64,000 bases of DNA, taken from Stanieria sp. NIES-3757. Its GTDB lineage: Bacteria > Cyanobacteriota > Cyanobacteriia > Cyanobacteriales > Xenococcaceae. This document shows, one piece after another, positions 22,829-33,253 of this stretch. The DNA lies in the NCBI GenBank assembly GCA_002355455.1, contig AP017375.1, positions 3,410,001 through 3,474,000 on the forward strand. The letters are read 5' to 3'. Each line of letters starts with the position of its first letter. Positions within the stretch are counted from its first letter, which is position 1. A model generated the notes under the pieces. That model saw only the letters and a list, made by a program, of their open reading frames with translations. It was not told the DNA's origin and did not search any database. The position numbers and the translations under genes were made by a program.

Positions 22829-25804
22829 TTATTCTGGTGCAACAGGCGGTAATTCCTCTACTGGTCGAATAATTGTAGAATCAGAGTCAATATTAGGATT
22901 AAAAATTGCTTCTAACGCCTTCTGTAAATTTTCTGCCATCACAATTTGATTTTCATAAACTACAATTACTCTGGCTAAAGTTGGTAAACTATTTTGTTCC
23001 GCTTCAATATATAAAGGTTCGACATAGAGTAACGATTGTTCGATAGGAATAATTAACAAATTACCTTGAATTGCCTTTGAACCCTCTCGATTCCATAATG
23101 AAATTTGTTGAGAAATAACCGGATCTTGATTAATTAAAGCTTCGATTTGATTAGGACCATAAACTAATCTTTGTTTAGGAAATTTATAGAGTAACAATTT
23201 ACCATAGAACTCTCCATCAGATCTTGCTGCTAACCAACCAATTAAATTAGGACGACTAATCGGAGTATAAGGATGAAGTAAAATGAATTCTTCCTTAGTC
23301 ACCGTTGGTAATTTCATAATTAGATAATAAGGTTCTATCTGTTGAGATTCTGTACCGTAAATTTCTTGAGGAATTTGCCATTGATCTTCTCGGTTATAAA
23401 ATACCTGAGCGTCAGTCATGTGATAAATTAATAATTTTTCAGATTGGATACTAAATAAATCCTCTGGATAACGAATATGACGACGCAAATTAACAGGCAT
23501 TTCTTCAAGAGATTTGAATAAATTAGGGAAGATTTTTTGCCAAGTCTGAACAATTGGATCTTCAGGTTCAGCAATATAAAAAGTTACGTCTCCGTTATAG
23601 GCATCAATTACTACTTTGACTGAATTGCGAATGTAGTTAAAATCATTGTCTTCTGGATCTGAATAAGGATAGCGATCGCTGGTAGTATAAGCATCTATAA
23701 TCCAATAAAGATAGTTAGGCTCTTGTTTCCCTTGATTATTTTCTAAATCTGCTACAACTAAATAAGGATCTCGGTCATATCTTAAGAAAGGAGCAATAGT
23801 TCTGACTCGACGATTGATATTACGGCGCAATAGCAATTTAGTATCGGCGGTGAAGTTTTGGGTAAAGATCATTTGCCAATCTTTGAGATATTCCGCAAAT
23901 AATAATCGACGCAGATAATTGCTAATTCTGATCCCACCATTACCATCATAGGTATTGTAAATATTTTCTTCTCCACTAGGAAAATCAAACTCTCTAACTC
24001 TAGAAGGAGTCATAACGTAGGGATCTGTTAATTCTCCATAATAAATTCGCGGTTGACCGATGGGAATATTTTGACGAATTAAATCACTAGAAACAGTCAA
24101 ATTTCCTTCTTCTTGAGTGCCTGTACCAATATCTTTAACAAAATAAAATGGTAATCCTCCTTGATCTACTTGGTTAACAGGAGATAGGGTAAAACCATAA
24201 CCGTGGGTGTAAATTAAATGTTTATTGACCCAAGTTTGCGCTCTTTGAGGTACTGCGCTATAGTCTAATTCTCTAGGGGCAATAATGACTTGTTGCTTGT
24301 TATTTTCTGTTTCTCCGAGAGTATATCGGTCTATATCGGCATCAAAAAATTTATAATAAAGTCGAATTTGTTGCAGTTGACGATTAGTTTGCAGAATAGG
24401 ACGGGTATCCCAAAGACGAATATTATCAATTGTTAGCTCATTTTTTTGAATATCAGTAGCAGTTAATTGATCTTGAGGAATAAAAATTTGATCGTCTATT
24501 TTATCTAGACCAAAAGCAGTTCTAGTCATCGCAATACTACGTTGAATAAACTTGCTTTCTTTGGCTAATTCATTCGGTTCAACTACTAAACGCTGTACAA
24601 TCAGACCAGTGAGATTACCAACTACTAAAATTAATAAATAAATAAAAATTAACCACCAAGAGATAATTCTTTTTTTACCTAATTTGACTTGATATTTTTT
24701 CGGACGATAACTTATTAAAACTTGCAGTGATAACCAGATTCCAACTACAATTGCTGTCACCGTCAAAATTGTTTCTAAAGGCAGTTGAATTGTAATATCG
24801 GTGAAGTTTGCTCCATAAATAACTCCTCTTTCAGAATATAGTAAATCATAGCGGTTGAGCCAATGCCGTAACGCTACGATTAAAAATAAACCTGATAATA
24901 AACAAGCTAAATGCCAAGCTTGGTGAGTCGAAAATCCATTGAACTTACCTTCAGAAAGACTATTTCCTGATAACAAATAAAATAAAAAACAACTAAGGAT
25001 TGCAAAACCGAACAATCCTAATAGCCAAAGATTTATTAACTTCCAGACAGGAAAAGTAAAAATATAAAAACTAATATCATTGCCAAATTGTGGGTCGAAA
25101 TTATTAAATAAGCTACTATTGAAATATTGTAAAAATACTGTCCAATTTCCTGATAAAATTGAACTAAAAGATAGACTAATAATTACTGATAAGACTAATA
25201 AAAACAATTTGGGTTTAAAAATTAATAGTAAAGCAAGAAAAATAATGATAATGCTTTGTTCAAGATATTGTGGTTGTTTGATAGCCGTAAAAATTTTGAC
25301 CACAGACAACCAAGTAAACAAAGAAGGCAAAGTAGGAATAATCTTAGGCAAATTGTAGTTATAATGCCAAGCATGAAAAGCAATTGTACTATAATAAACC
25401 ACCAAAAATGCGATCGCTATGCTAGTAACGAAGACTAAGATGAATAGTAATGGCAGTTTGAGCGTTAAAAAAAACTTCTGATTTTGAGATTTAAGATCGG
25501 GTTTGTTTTCCCTCTCAGGTAGATAGGCAACTCCTAGTGAGTTATTTTCATGTTGAGGCAACCATCGCCAAGCTAAACGATTGGCAATAAACCAATTACT
25601 TAATAAAAACCCAATCGAAATTCCACAAGCAACAACCCACAATAGTAATTGCCATCCCCAACGTTTCAATAACACTGACAAATAATTAACTTCTTGAAAC
25701 CACAAAATTTCCGTAACCACATGAGCGGTTAGATCGATTAATAGCCACGCTCCTATAATGATTACAGCAAGACGAAATATTCGTTCTGAAAGAAGTTTCG
25801 GCAT
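22829..25804 (-). CDS. UPF0182 family large membrane protein
   Basis: A 991-residue member of the UPF0182/COG1615 family, function unknown. The N-terminal ~400 residues contain about seven transmembrane helices (for example LAVIIIGAWLLIDLTAHVV and LPLLFILVFVTSIAIAFLVV). The C-terminal ~560 residues form a large soluble domain. It contains the family-typical GYGFTLSPVNQVDQGGLPFYFVK-type stretch near residue 535, followed by IYYGEL, NLYWIIDAYTTSDRYPYS-like and SVKVVIDAYNGDVTFY segments. The length is normal for the family. It is a single gene. The insertion sequence at 25868 sits just upstream of its start and may have displaced its promoter. Confidence 0.88.
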   Translation of the reverse strand: MPKLLSERIFRLAVIIIGAWLLIDLTAHVVTEILWFQEVNYLSVLLKRWGWQLLLWVVACGISIGFLLSNWFIANRLAWRWLPQHENNSLGVAYLPERENKPDLKSQNQKFFLTLKLPLLFILVFVTSIAIAFLVVYYSTIAFHAWHYNYNLPKIIPTLPSLFTWLSVVKIFTAIKQPQYLEQSIIIIFLALLLIFKPKLFLLVLSVIISLSFSSILSGNWTVFLQYFNSSLFNNFDPQFGNDISFYIFTFPVWKLINLWLLGLFGFAILSCFLFYLLSGNSLSEGKFNGFSTHQAWHLACLLSGLFLIVALRHWLNRYDLLYSERGVIYGANFTDITIQLPLETILTVTAIVVGIWLSLQVLISYRPKKYQVKLGKKRIISWWLIFIYLLILVVGNLTGLIVQRLVVEPNELAKESKFIQRSIAMTRTAFGLDKIDDQIFIPQDQLTATDIQKNELTIDNIRLWDTRPILQTNRQLQQIRLYYKFFDADIDRYTLGETENNKQQVIIAPRELDYSAVPQRAQTWVNKHLIYTHGYGFTLSPVNQVDQGGLPFYFVKDIGTGTQEEGNLTVSSDLIRQNIPIGQPRIYYGELTDPYVMTPSRVREFDFPSGEENIYNTYDGNGGIRISNYLRRLLFAEYLKDWQMIFTQNFTADTKLLLRRNINRRVRTIAPFLRYDRDPYLVVADLENNQGKQEPNYLYWIIDAYTTSDRYPYSDPEDNDFNYIRNSVKVVIDAYNGDVTFYIAEPEDPIVQTWQKIFPNLFKSLEEMPVNLRRHIRYPEDLFSIQSEKLLIYHMTDAQVFYNREDQWQIPQEIYGTESQQIEPYYLIMKLPTVTKEEFILLHPYTPISRPNLIGWLAARSDGEFYGKLLLYKFPKQRLVYGPNQIEALINQDPVISQQISLWNREGSKAIQGNLLIIPIEQSLLYVEPLYIEAEQNSLPTLARVIVVYENQIVMAENLQKALEAIFNPNIDSDSTIIRPVEELPPVAPE

Positions 25805-25860
25805 AAAAAATTGATAACCTAAGCTGAAATTGTGCTAGATAGCACCATCCTTTCTTTATG

Positions 25861-25867
25861 TTAGTAA
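25861..25867 (+). repeat. Target-site duplication, left
   Basis: TTAGTAA lies directly outside the left inverted repeat and is identical to 26963-26969 outside the right one. Confidence 0.75.
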
Positions 25868-26962
25868 CTGATGTTACGCAAAAGCTATAATACTCGAATG
25901 GACAAAAAGCTTTTGGAACTATACAGCGATTATATTATCAGCTCGTTTGGACAGATAACAGCGACAGGATTATCAAGAGTATTAGAAGGAAGTATCAGTC
26001 ACGATAAAATAACTCGTTTCCTGTCGGCTAAAGACTTAGAGTCACGAGAGCTGTGGAAGTTAGTGAAACCAGTGGTCAGGGAGTATGAACAAGAAGATGG
26101 TGTGTTGATTGTGGATGACACCATAGAGAAAAAACCTCATACCCAAGAGAATGAGTTAGTGTGCTGGCATCATGACCATCAAGAAAACCGTTCTGTCAAG
26201 GGAATTAACATCATCAACTATGTTTATAGTGTCGAAGACATAAGCCTACCAATTGGGTTTGATGTCGTCAAAAAGTCCATAAAATTTTGTGAGGTAAAAA
26301 CAAAGAAGGAAAAACGAAAAGCAACAGCAACAAAAAATGAATTAACACGAAATCAATTAAAAATTTGCTCCCAGAATCAACTCAAATACAGGTATGTGCT
26401 AGCTGATAGTTGGTTTTCCTCGAAGGAAAATATGGCTTTTATCTGTCAGGATTTAGATAAGCACTTGATCATGGCTCTCAAAAGCAATCGTACCGTAGCC
26501 TTGAGTGAAGAAAACAAAAAACAGGGTTGTTTTACCAGAATTGATGAACTCAACTGGTCAGAACAGATCTCAGTCAGAGGATGGCTTAAAGGACTGGACT
26601 TTCCTGTTCTCATCTATCGTCAAGTCTTTAAAAACCAAGATGGCAGTACTGGTATTTTGTATTTGGCTTGTAGTGATTTAAACTGTAATGTCCCTCAAAT
26701 AGAAGCAATCTACCAAAAACGGTGGAACGTGGAAGTCTTTCATAAAACGCTCAAGTCTAATACTGGTTTAGCTAAGTCCCCAACTAAATGTCTTCGTACT
26801 CAAGGAAACCATATCTTTATGTCTATCTATGCTGCATTTCAATTAGAGTGTCTGAAATTGAAACACAAGATGAACCATTTTGCTTTGCGCAGTACTATTT
26901 ATGTCAAAGCTTTGCAACAAGCTATGTGTGAATTACATTTACTCAAGAGTGCGTAACATCAG
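25868..26962 (+). mobile_element. Complete insertion sequence, IS4/IS701-like
   Basis: The 1,095-bp element is bounded by perfect 13-bp terminal inverted repeats (CTGATGTTACGCA at 25868-25880, TGCGTAACATCAG at 26950-26962). A 7-bp direct repeat TTAGTAA flanks both sides. It carries one intact transposase gene. Intact ends, an intact gene and identical flanking repeats indicate a recent, probably still mobile insertion. It landed between the UPF0182 gene and secD. Confidence 0.88.
25898..26956 (+). CDS. DDE transposase, IS4/IS701-like
   Basis: The transposase fills the insertion sequence. An RNase-H-like DDE fold is indicated by LIVDDTIEKKPHTQENELVC (first Asp), VLADSWFSSKEN (second Asp) and YQKRWNVEVFHKTLKSN (catalytic Glu in the YREK-like region). 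I chose the ATG at 25898 (MDKKLLELYSDYI). The in-frame ATG at 25871 lies inside the terminal repeat and would add nine residues. The TAA stop lies within the right inverted repeat, which is common in compact IS elements. Confidence 0.88.
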   Translation: MDKKLLELYSDYIISSFGQITATGLSRVLEGSISHDKITRFLSAKDLESRELWKLVKPVVREYEQEDGVLIVDDTIEKKPHTQENELVCWHHDHQENRSVKGINIINYVYSVEDISLPIGFDVVKKSIKFCEVKTKKEKRKATATKNELTRNQLKICSQNQLKYRYVLADSWFSSKENMAFICQDLDKHLIMALKSNRTVALSEENKKQGCFTRIDELNWSEQISVRGWLKGLDFPVLIYRQVFKNQDGSTGILYLACSDLNCNVPQIEAIYQKRWNVEVFHKTLKSNTGLAKSPTKCLRTQGNHIFMSIYAAFQLECLKLKHKMNHFALRSTIYVKALQQAMCELHLLKSA

Positions 26963-26969
26963 TTAGTAA
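26963..26969 (+). repeat. Target-site duplication, right
   Basis: TTAGTAA is identical to 25861-25867 and directly abuts the right inverted repeat. Confidence 0.75.
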
Positions 26970-27069
26970 TTATTACTTCTTCTTCCCTACTCCCTTAAAA
27001 TATTGGAATTAATGACTGGGAATTAACAAAAAGCATTATTATGGCATTTGTTGCCACAGGTGAGTGTCA

Positions 27070-28482
27070 ATGCAAAAACAGCGCGCTTATTTAGTTTTGA
27101 TTGTAGTTTTGGTCGCTGCTGCGATCGCAGTTTTAATTACGCTTCCTTTTCAGTTAGGTTTAGATCTTAGAGGAGGCGCACAACTAACTATTCAGGTTAA
27201 ACCAACCGAACAAGTTAAAGAAATTCAATCTGATGATCTTAGTGCAGTTGAAAAAGTTATTACCAATCGGATCAATGCCCTTGGTGTTTCTGAACCCATT
27301 GTGCAAACGGTCGGTAATGATAAAATTTTAGTCCAACTTCCAGGTGTAACTGACCCCGAACAAGCAGAACGGGTTTTGGGTGGTACTGCACAATTAGAAT
27401 TTCGCGAGCAAATTCAGGGAACTGAAGGCGATTTAGCAGCAGAATCGCAAGTTCGACAGCAATTACAGTTACAATTAGCAGCTTTAAAAGCAACAGGTAA
27501 AATTGCTGAAAATCAAACCCAAATAGCTGAGCTTCAAGAATCTTTACAAAAATCTAATGAAGCGATCACAGAATTATTTAAATCAGTTGATTTAACTGGT
27601 AAAAATCTTAAAGATGCTCGTCCTCAACCAACTCAGGCAGGTAATCTTTGGGAAGTTGCGATCGCATTTGATGATGAAGGGGGCAAAAAATTTGCTGAAT
27701 TAACCAAAAATTTAGCAGGAACTGGACGTAGTATTGGAATTTTCCTTGACAATGAGTTAATTAGTGCGCCTGTAGTAGGAGCAGAATTTGCTGATACAGG
27801 GATTGCTGGTGGTAGAGCGGTTATTACAGGCAATTTTACCTTAGATAGTGCCAACGACTTAGCCATTCAAATTCGAGGTGGTTCTTTACCTTTTCCTGTT
27901 GAAGTAGTTGAAAACCGTACCGTTGGAGCAACTTTAGGACAAGATAGTATCCGTCGCAGTATCTATGCTGGGATGGCTGGTTTGATTTTGGTTTTGGTAT
28001 TTATGGCAGTTTATTATCGTTTACCAGGAATAATTGCCGACCTAGCTTTAGCTATTTACACTTTACTGACTTTAGCTTGCTATTCTCTGATCGGAGTTAC
28101 TATGACTCTACCTGGAATTGCTGGTTTCATCCTTAGTATTGGTATGGCAGTAGATGCCAATGTTTTAATTTTTGAAAGAACTAGAGAAGAATTACGCGCA
28201 GGAAAAACTCTCTATCGTTCCGTAGAATCTGGCTTTTATCGGGCTTTTTCCAGTATTTTGGATAGTAACGTCACGACTTTGATTGCTTGTATTGCCTTAT
28301 TTTGGCTTGGTTCGGGATTGGTCAAAGGATTTGCACTCACTTTAGCTATTGGAGTAGGAGTAAGTATGTTTACCGCTCTTACTTGTAGTCGGACATTTTT
28401 ACTATTGACTGTATTAGGATTTCCTAAAATCAGACAAAAACCCGAATTATTCTGCCCCAATCTTCCTAAATCAGTAAATTAA
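27070..28482 (+). CDS. secD: Protein translocase subunit SecD
   Basis: SecD pairs with SecF to pull translocating proteins across the plasma or thylakoid membrane using the proton gradient. The 470-residue form fits cyanobacteria. TM1 at about 6-25 is followed by [15 protein letters not shown] and the large P1 domain (about 30-285). Five C-terminal helices follow, with the RND-type motif [23 protein letters not shown] chose the ATG at 27070 (MQKQRAYLV), which has an AGGTGAG ribosome binding site; an in-frame GTG lies two codons upstream. secF follows 5 bp later. Confidence 0.95.
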   Translation: MQKQRAYLVLIVVLVAAAIAVLITLPFQLGLDLRGGAQLTIQVKPTEQVKEIQSDDLSAVEKVITNRINALGVSEPIVQTVGNDKILVQLPGVTDPEQAERVLGGTAQLEFREQIQGTEGDLAAESQVRQQLQLQLAALKATGKIAENQTQIAELQESLQKSNEAITELFKSVDLTGKNLKDARPQPTQAGNLWEVAIAFDDEGGKKFAELTKNLAGTGRSIGIFLDNELISAPVVGAEFADTGIAGGRAVITGNFTLDSANDLAIQIRGGSLPFPVEVVENRTVGATLGQDSIRRSIYAGMAGLILVLVFMAVYYRLPGIIADLALAIYTLLTLACYSLIGVTMTLPGIAGFILSIGMAVDANVLIFERTREELRAGKTLYRSVESGFYRAFSSILDSNVTTLIACIALFWLGSGLVKGFALTLAIGVGVSMFTALTCSRTFLLLTVLGFPKIRQKPELFCPNLPKSVN

Positions 28483-28487
28483 GACCA

Positions 28488-29447
28488 ATGAATAAACTAA
28501 ATGTCACTAAAACCCGTGGTTTGTGGTGGACTATTTCTAGCCTTGCCATCCTAGGCAGTATCATTGCAATGATCATTAGTTATACTCAACTTAATGCACC
28601 ATTAAGACCAGGGTTAGACTTTATTGGCGGTACTCGCTTACAGGTAGAAAGAGACTGTTCTGTAGCAGGAAATTGCGATCGCCCGATTGAAGTTACTCAA
28701 GTTAGAGAAGTTTTAGATGCTCAAGGTTTGACTGGTAGTAGTATTCAGTTACTAGGCGATAACAAACAAATCTTATCAGTTCGGACGCAAAACCTCGATG
28801 TTAATGCCAGAACCGAACTCCAACAAGCTCTCAGCAGTAAAATTGGTCAATTTGACCCTAAAACAATTCAAATTGATTCGGTTGGACCAACAATTGGTCA
28901 GGAATTATTCTCCTCAGGATTACTCGCTTTAATTGTTTCCTTTTTTGGCATTATCGTTTATCTGAGCGTTCGCTTTCAGTTTGACTATGCTTTTTTTGCC
29001 ATTGTGGCTCTTTTTCACGACGTTGTCGTAACTTGCGGAGTTTTTGCTGTTTTAGGTTTAGTTGCAGGAGTGGAAGTAGACAGTTTATTTTTAGTATCTT
29101 TACTGACTATTGTGGGATTTTCCGTTAACGATACAGTCGTTATTTACGACCGCATCCGTGAAACAATGACGATTAATCCCAATGACTCAATCGATCAAAT
29201 TGTCGATGATGCCGTTAATCAAACTTTAGCTCGCTCGATCAACACTAGTTTAACTACTGTTTTACCTTTAGTAGCAATTTTTCTCTTTGGCGGGGCTACT
29301 TTAAAATATTTTGCTTTAGCTTTAATTATTGGTTTTATTGCAGGTGCCTATTCTAGTATTTTTGTTGCTAGTACTCTACTAGGTTGGTGGCGCAACAGTA
29401 AAAAAAACGAGTTAACCGCGATCGCTAATAGTTCTACTTCCGACTAG
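28488..29447 (+). CDS. secF: Protein translocase subunit SecF
   Basis: A 319-residue partner of SecD with six transmembrane helices. It shows the DFIGGT motif after TM1 ([15 protein letters not shown], about 42-56) and [19 protein letters not shown] in the RND core. The first periplasmic domain is short, as usual for SecF. It starts 5 bp after secD, so the two are translationally linked. A small conserved-looking membrane protein gene follows 18 bp downstream and is probably in the same transcript. Confidence 0.95.
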   Translation: MNKLNVTKTRGLWWTISSLAILGSIIAMIISYTQLNAPLRPGLDFIGGTRLQVERDCSVAGNCDRPIEVTQVREVLDAQGLTGSSIQLLGDNKQILSVRTQNLDVNARTELQQALSSKIGQFDPKTIQIDSVGPTIGQELFSSGLLALIVSFFGIIVYLSVRFQFDYAFFAIVALFHDVVVTCGVFAVLGLVAGVEVDSLFLVSLLTIVGFSVNDTVVIYDRIRETMTINPNDSIDQIVDDAVNQTLARSINTSLTTVLPLVAIFLFGGATLKYFALALIIGFIAGAYSSIFVASTLLGWWRNSKKNELTAIANSSTSD

Positions 29448-29465
29448 TTTTAAATTAGAATTATC

Positions 29466-29840
29466 ATGACAGAACTCGACCCCAATCTACGGAAACAAGT
29501 CAAACGACTTCATCAACTAACCGTCTATGCTCGGTGGTCATTAGTAGTTTTTAGCTGGCTAACACTTGGGACTTTTGGACTATGGGGATTACGAGCAGAG
29601 ATTCAACGCTTGTTAGATTATTTTACTTGGGCCGGTCTGCGTTATAGTCTGAGTTACAATCTTGGATCGAGTTTATGTCTGTCTGTTTGCATTGGTTTAA
29701 CCGTTTCTGTCTTGGTGTGGCAAAGTCGCAATATTATTTGGGGATTACCACTTAGAGAACGCTATCGTCTTCAACAGCAAGTTAAAGAAATTTTAGCTTC
29801 AGGAACTAGTCATCCCCTCTGGAAATGGATCAATAAGTAA
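29466..29840 (+). CDS. Small membrane protein downstream of secDF
   Basis: 124 residues with two hydrophobic segments (about 23-45, LVVFSWLTLGTFGLWGL, and about 64-86, SLSYNLGSSLCLSVCIGLTV). Basic/amphipathic ends surround them. I do not recognise a named family, though it looks like a conserved cyanobacterial protein. Its 18-bp spacing from secF suggests co-transcription and perhaps a role at the translocon, which is inference only. Confidence 0.6.
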   Translation: MTELDPNLRKQVKRLHQLTVYARWSLVVFSWLTLGTFGLWGLRAEIQRLLDYFTWAGLRYSLSYNLGSSLCLSVCIGLTVSVLVWQSRNIIWGLPLRERYRLQQQVKEILASGTSHPLWKWINK

Positions 29841-29871
29841 GTTTAAAGTCAGATAACTAGTAACTGATGTA

Positions 29872-29893
29872 GAGACGTAACATATTACGTCTC
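29872..29893. repeat. GAGACGTAA hairpin repeat
   Basis: GAGACGTAA (29872-29880) pairs perfectly with TTACGTCTC (29885-29893) around CATA. It is embedded in short TAACTGAT-type direct repeats. GTAGAGACGT hairpins of this kind are dispersed intergenic repeats in many cyanobacterial genomes. It may also end the secDF transcript. Confidence 0.65.
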
Positions 29894-29970
29894 AACTGAT
29901 AACTGATAACTAACAACCCTCAGCAAAATATAATCAAAGCATTTTCATCAAATTTGATAATAAATAACCA

Positions 29971-31635
29971 ATGATCGTCAAACATACTCGTATCTCTACA
30001 ACTCCTCAATTTAACGGTTGGACAATCGTAGTTTTGGTGGTGGCTATCATCATTGCCATGCCAATAATTTTTGTTTTTAGCAGCGTCTTTACTAATTCTG
30101 AAGGTGTGTGGACTCATTTAACTCAAACTGTTTTAAAAGACTATATTCTTAATTCTTTATGGTTAATGTTAGGAGTTGGTGCAGGGGTTTTAGTTATTGG
30201 AGTAGGAACAGCTTGGTTAGTTACTATGTGTCGCTTTTGGGGTAGTAGTTGGTTTGAATGGTTATTACTGCTTCCTCTGGCTGCACCAGCCTACTTGTTG
30301 GCTTATGCTTACACCTATATGTTGGATTTTTTTGGTCCGGTCCAAACTGGACTCAGAGATTTATTTGGCTGGACTAGTGTTCAAGATTATTGGTTTCCCA
30401 ATGTTCGTTCTCTTTGGGGTGCGATTGTCATGCTAACTTTAGTGCTTTATCCCTATGTTTATTTACTTGCTAGAGTTGCATTTTTAGAACAATCAGTTTG
30501 TACCTTAGAAGCCAGTCGTTCTCTTGGTTGTAATCCCTGGCGTAGCTTTTTTACAGTAGCTTTACCGTTAGCTAGACCATCAATTATGGCAGGTTTAGCC
30601 TTAGCTTTGATGGAAACCCTTAATGATTTTGGGACAGTTGAATATTTCGGCGTTAGTACCTTTACTACAGGCATCTATCGTACCTGGTTGGGTATGGGAG
30701 AAAGAGCAGCAGCAGCCAAATTAGCTGCTTTTTTAATGTTATTTGTGCTAATTTTAATTGTTTTAGAAAGATGGTCGCGTTCTCAAGCACGCTATTATCA
30801 AACCGCTAGTGCTACACAGCAATTACCACGATATCAATTAGGTTGGCTTCGAGGCAGTTTAGCTTGGCTTAGTTGTTTATTACCAGTTGCTTTAGGATTT
30901 ATCATTCCAGCAAGTTACTTACTACAACTGACCATTAGTAATTTTGAAGATACTTTTGACAATGATTTTTGGACTTTAACTAATCATAGTTTTATTTTGG
31001 CAATTATTAGTGCGGTCTTAGCTACACTTATTTCTCTCATTATGGCTTACGGACAGAGATTACAACCCAATTTAATTATGCGTAGTGCAGTGAGAATTGG
31101 TGCAATCGGTTATGCTATTCCTGGTTCAGTAATTGCTGTCGGAACTTTAATTCCTGTTGGTCAGTTTGACAATGCTTTCGATAGTTGGATGAAAGCTACT
31201 TTTGGTATTTCTACTGGCTTATTGTTATCAGGAACTATTGCTACTTTAATTTTTGCTTATTTAGTGCGTTTTTTAGCAGTTGCTTTTGGTTCGATTGAAT
31301 CAAGCTTAAATAAAATTACACCTAATCTAGATGATGCGTCTCGTAGTCTTGGTTATGGAGCAACTGGCACTTTACTCAAAGTTCATACACCTTTAATGTG
31401 GGGAGGATTATTAACTTCAACCATGTTAGTCTTTGTTGACGTGATGAAGGAGTTACCAGCAACTTTAGTTATTCGTCCGTTTAACTTTGATACTTTAGCT
31501 ATTCGAGTATATCAATACGCTTCTGATGAAAGATTAGTCGAAGCTTCTGCACCTGCCTTAGCAATTGTTTTAGTAGGAATCATGCCTGTGATCTTTTTAA
31601 GTTTCCGAATTGCTAAATTTCGTGCCAATTTTTAA
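29971..31635 (+). CDS. Ferric iron ABC transporter permease (FutB/FbpB-like)
   Basis: A 554-residue fused double permease with two homologous halves and about twelve transmembrane helices. Each half has a coupling (EAA) loop: LEASRSLGCNPWRSFFTVALP (about 172) in the first, and DDASRSLGYGATGTLLKVHTP near residue 455 in the second. This architecture is typical of FbpB/FutB Fe(III) permeases, which work with a periplasmic iron-binding protein and an ATPase. Neither partner is nearby, so the transporter genes are scattered as in Synechocystis fut. The window thus holds two separate iron uptake systems. Confidence 0.88.
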   Translation: MIVKHTRISTTPQFNGWTIVVLVVAIIIAMPIIFVFSSVFTNSEGVWTHLTQTVLKDYILNSLWLMLGVGAGVLVIGVGTAWLVTMCRFWGSSWFEWLLLLPLAAPAYLLAYAYTYMLDFFGPVQTGLRDLFGWTSVQDYWFPNVRSLWGAIVMLTLVLYPYVYLLARVAFLEQSVCTLEASRSLGCNPWRSFFTVALPLARPSIMAGLALALMETLNDFGTVEYFGVSTFTTGIYRTWLGMGERAAAAKLAAFLMLFVLILIVLERWSRSQARYYQTASATQQLPRYQLGWLRGSLAWLSCLLPVALGFIIPASYLLQLTISNFEDTFDNDFWTLTNHSFILAIISAVLATLISLIMAYGQRLQPNLIMRSAVRIGAIGYAIPGSVIAVGTLIPVGQFDNAFDSWMKATFGISTGLLLSGTIATLIFAYLVRFLAVAFGSIESSLNKITPNLDDASRSLGYGATGTLLKVHTPLMWGGLLTSTMLVFVDVMKELPATLVIRPFNFDTLAIRVYQYASDERLVEASAPALAIVLVGIMPVIFLSFRIAKFRANF

Positions 31636-32007
31636 AGTTTTTGTGATTTTGATCTGTTTGAGTTAGTTTTTGGGCATACTTGGCTTAAACAATTATTCAA
31701 ATGGACTAAGCACAAGAGCGATCGCTCTTGTCAAATTTGATCTTGATCGGCAACATTAAGTAATTTACCTGCATTTAAAAACTATGACTTTATTTATAAA
31801 AAAAACAATAATTTTTATTAATATTTGAGACTGTTTTAATTTCAAAAAACTTTATTTTTAGTTTAATTTACTAATTTTTGCTATCTATAATTAATATGAG
31901 AAATAAAATTATATTTTCACTTTGATAATCAAATGTTTTATCTAAAATAAATGGATCTAAATTTTAAATAAAATTCAACCTAATTTATTTTTATTAATAA
32001 TCTAATT
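31636..32007. other. Gap after the iron permease
   Basis: 372 bp, strongly AT-rich in the second half. Apart from the HIP1-centred palindrome at 31712-31731 I see no gene or motif. Confidence 0.5.
31712..31731. terminator. HIP1-centred 20-bp palindrome, possible terminator
   Basis: ACAAGAGCGATCGCTCTTGT is a perfect 20-bp palindrome with the HIP1 octamer at its centre. It lies 77 bp after the permease stop. No long U-tract follows, so termination is possible but not certain; it may simply be an extended HIP1 site. Confidence 0.4.
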
Positions 32008-32901
32008 ATGAATAATTTAACTACATTTAAAGCACAATATCAACAAGGAGAAAAAAATTTTGCCAACATCAATCTTAGACAAGCAGATTTAAGGGGAATC
32101 AATCTTAGCCAGATTAATCTTCAAGGTTGCGATCTTACCCAAGCTAATTTAACCAATGTTTGTTTAGATGAGGCAAATTTAGATAATGCGAACCTTACTG
32201 AAGCAATTTTAGATCAAGCTTCTTTAATTAAAACAAGTTTAAATAAAGCAAATCTCACTAAAGCTTCTTTAATTAAAACAAAATTAGTTCGAGCATCTTT
32301 AAATGAGGCGATTTTAAGTCAAGCTAATCTTACTAATGCTTTTTTAACAATATCCTATTTCAACAAAGCTTTATTCACTGGAGCTTCACTAAAGCAAACT
32401 TCAATTAATGGAGCTTTACTCCTCGAAGCAGATCTTACTGATGCCGATTTACTTGGAGCTAATGTTCGTAATACTAAGTTTGATTCTGCTTATTACAACA
32501 TCAATACATTATTTGATGCTGATTTCGATCCCATCAAGTTTGGCATGCAAAAAATTTTAGCAGAAACAGAAATTACAATTAGTTTATTGACTAAAACTTT
32601 TAATTCTTTATATCAAATTAGCCAACATTATTTAGGCAATCAAATGGCAACTAGATATTGGCAATCATCTCGTCCTGATTTTGATTGGTTAAAACAATTT
32701 CACATTGACAGTTTGGGTCAAATTAGTTTTCTGGGTGGAGAAAATCAAGTAGTTAGTCAAGAAAATCTTAAGTATTATAAAATATGGCTTGATTCTTTTA
32801 TCAAATCTTGTTCACACATCCTTCAAGACTTTTCAGAAATTATTACCAGAAAACAGCTTATTGACGTTCAACTCGAAGTATTTTTAAATAAAAATTTATA
32901 A
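32008..32901 (+). CDS. Pentapeptide-repeat protein, cytoplasmic
   Basis: A 297-residue protein without a signal peptide. Residues about 18-165 are continuous A(N/D)LxX pentapeptide repeats (NLRQADLRGINLSQINLQGC and onward), giving about 28 units of a quadrilateral beta-helix. The repeats end in NVRNTKFDSAYYNINTLFDADFDP, a frequent cap in cyanobacterial members. A ~100-residue non-repeat C-terminal domain follows, which I do not recognise. The function is unknown; related folds act as protein-interaction scaffolds or DNA mimics. Confidence 0.82.
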   Translation: MNNLTTFKAQYQQGEKNFANINLRQADLRGINLSQINLQGCDLTQANLTNVCLDEANLDNANLTEAILDQASLIKTSLNKANLTKASLIKTKLVRASLNEAILSQANLTNAFLTISYFNKALFTGASLKQTSINGALLLEADLTDADLLGANVRNTKFDSAYYNINTLFDADFDPIKFGMQKILAETEITISLLTKTFNSLYQISQHYLGNQMATRYWQSSRPDFDWLKQFHIDSLGQISFLGGENQVVSQENLKYYKIWLDSFIKSCSHILQDFSEIITRKQLIDVQLEVFLNKNL

Positions 32902-33253
32902 AAGTTATTAAAAAAAATTTATAGCATTATTTTATTTTCATCTGTTCACAGAATAATGGAAAAAGGCAAAATATAAACATCAACAGTTAATTTTAAAGAC
33001 AAATAAATTTAACCCCTACAATTTAAAACAAAAAATTAACATAATTTAATTATTTTCATGTTTTTTTATATATTTTATTGGTGTTTTAATCAGAGTTTTT
33101 ACTGAGGTAATTAAGTATTTACCCAATATAGAATTTAAATGGATTAATACCAATAAATTTCTTTTAATTATTTGGTTTAATTAAGTATAAAAATGGCAAA
33201 TTCATTCAAAGTAACTATCAATTTACATTAAAACTGATAAGGAATGTCAGATT
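32902..33253. other. Upstream region of the photosystem II assembly operon
   Basis: 352 AT-rich bp upstream of the nine-gene operon, which must contain its promoter. I see no confident regulator motif. AAGGAA at about 33239-33244 can serve as ribosome binding site of the first gene. Confidence 0.45.
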
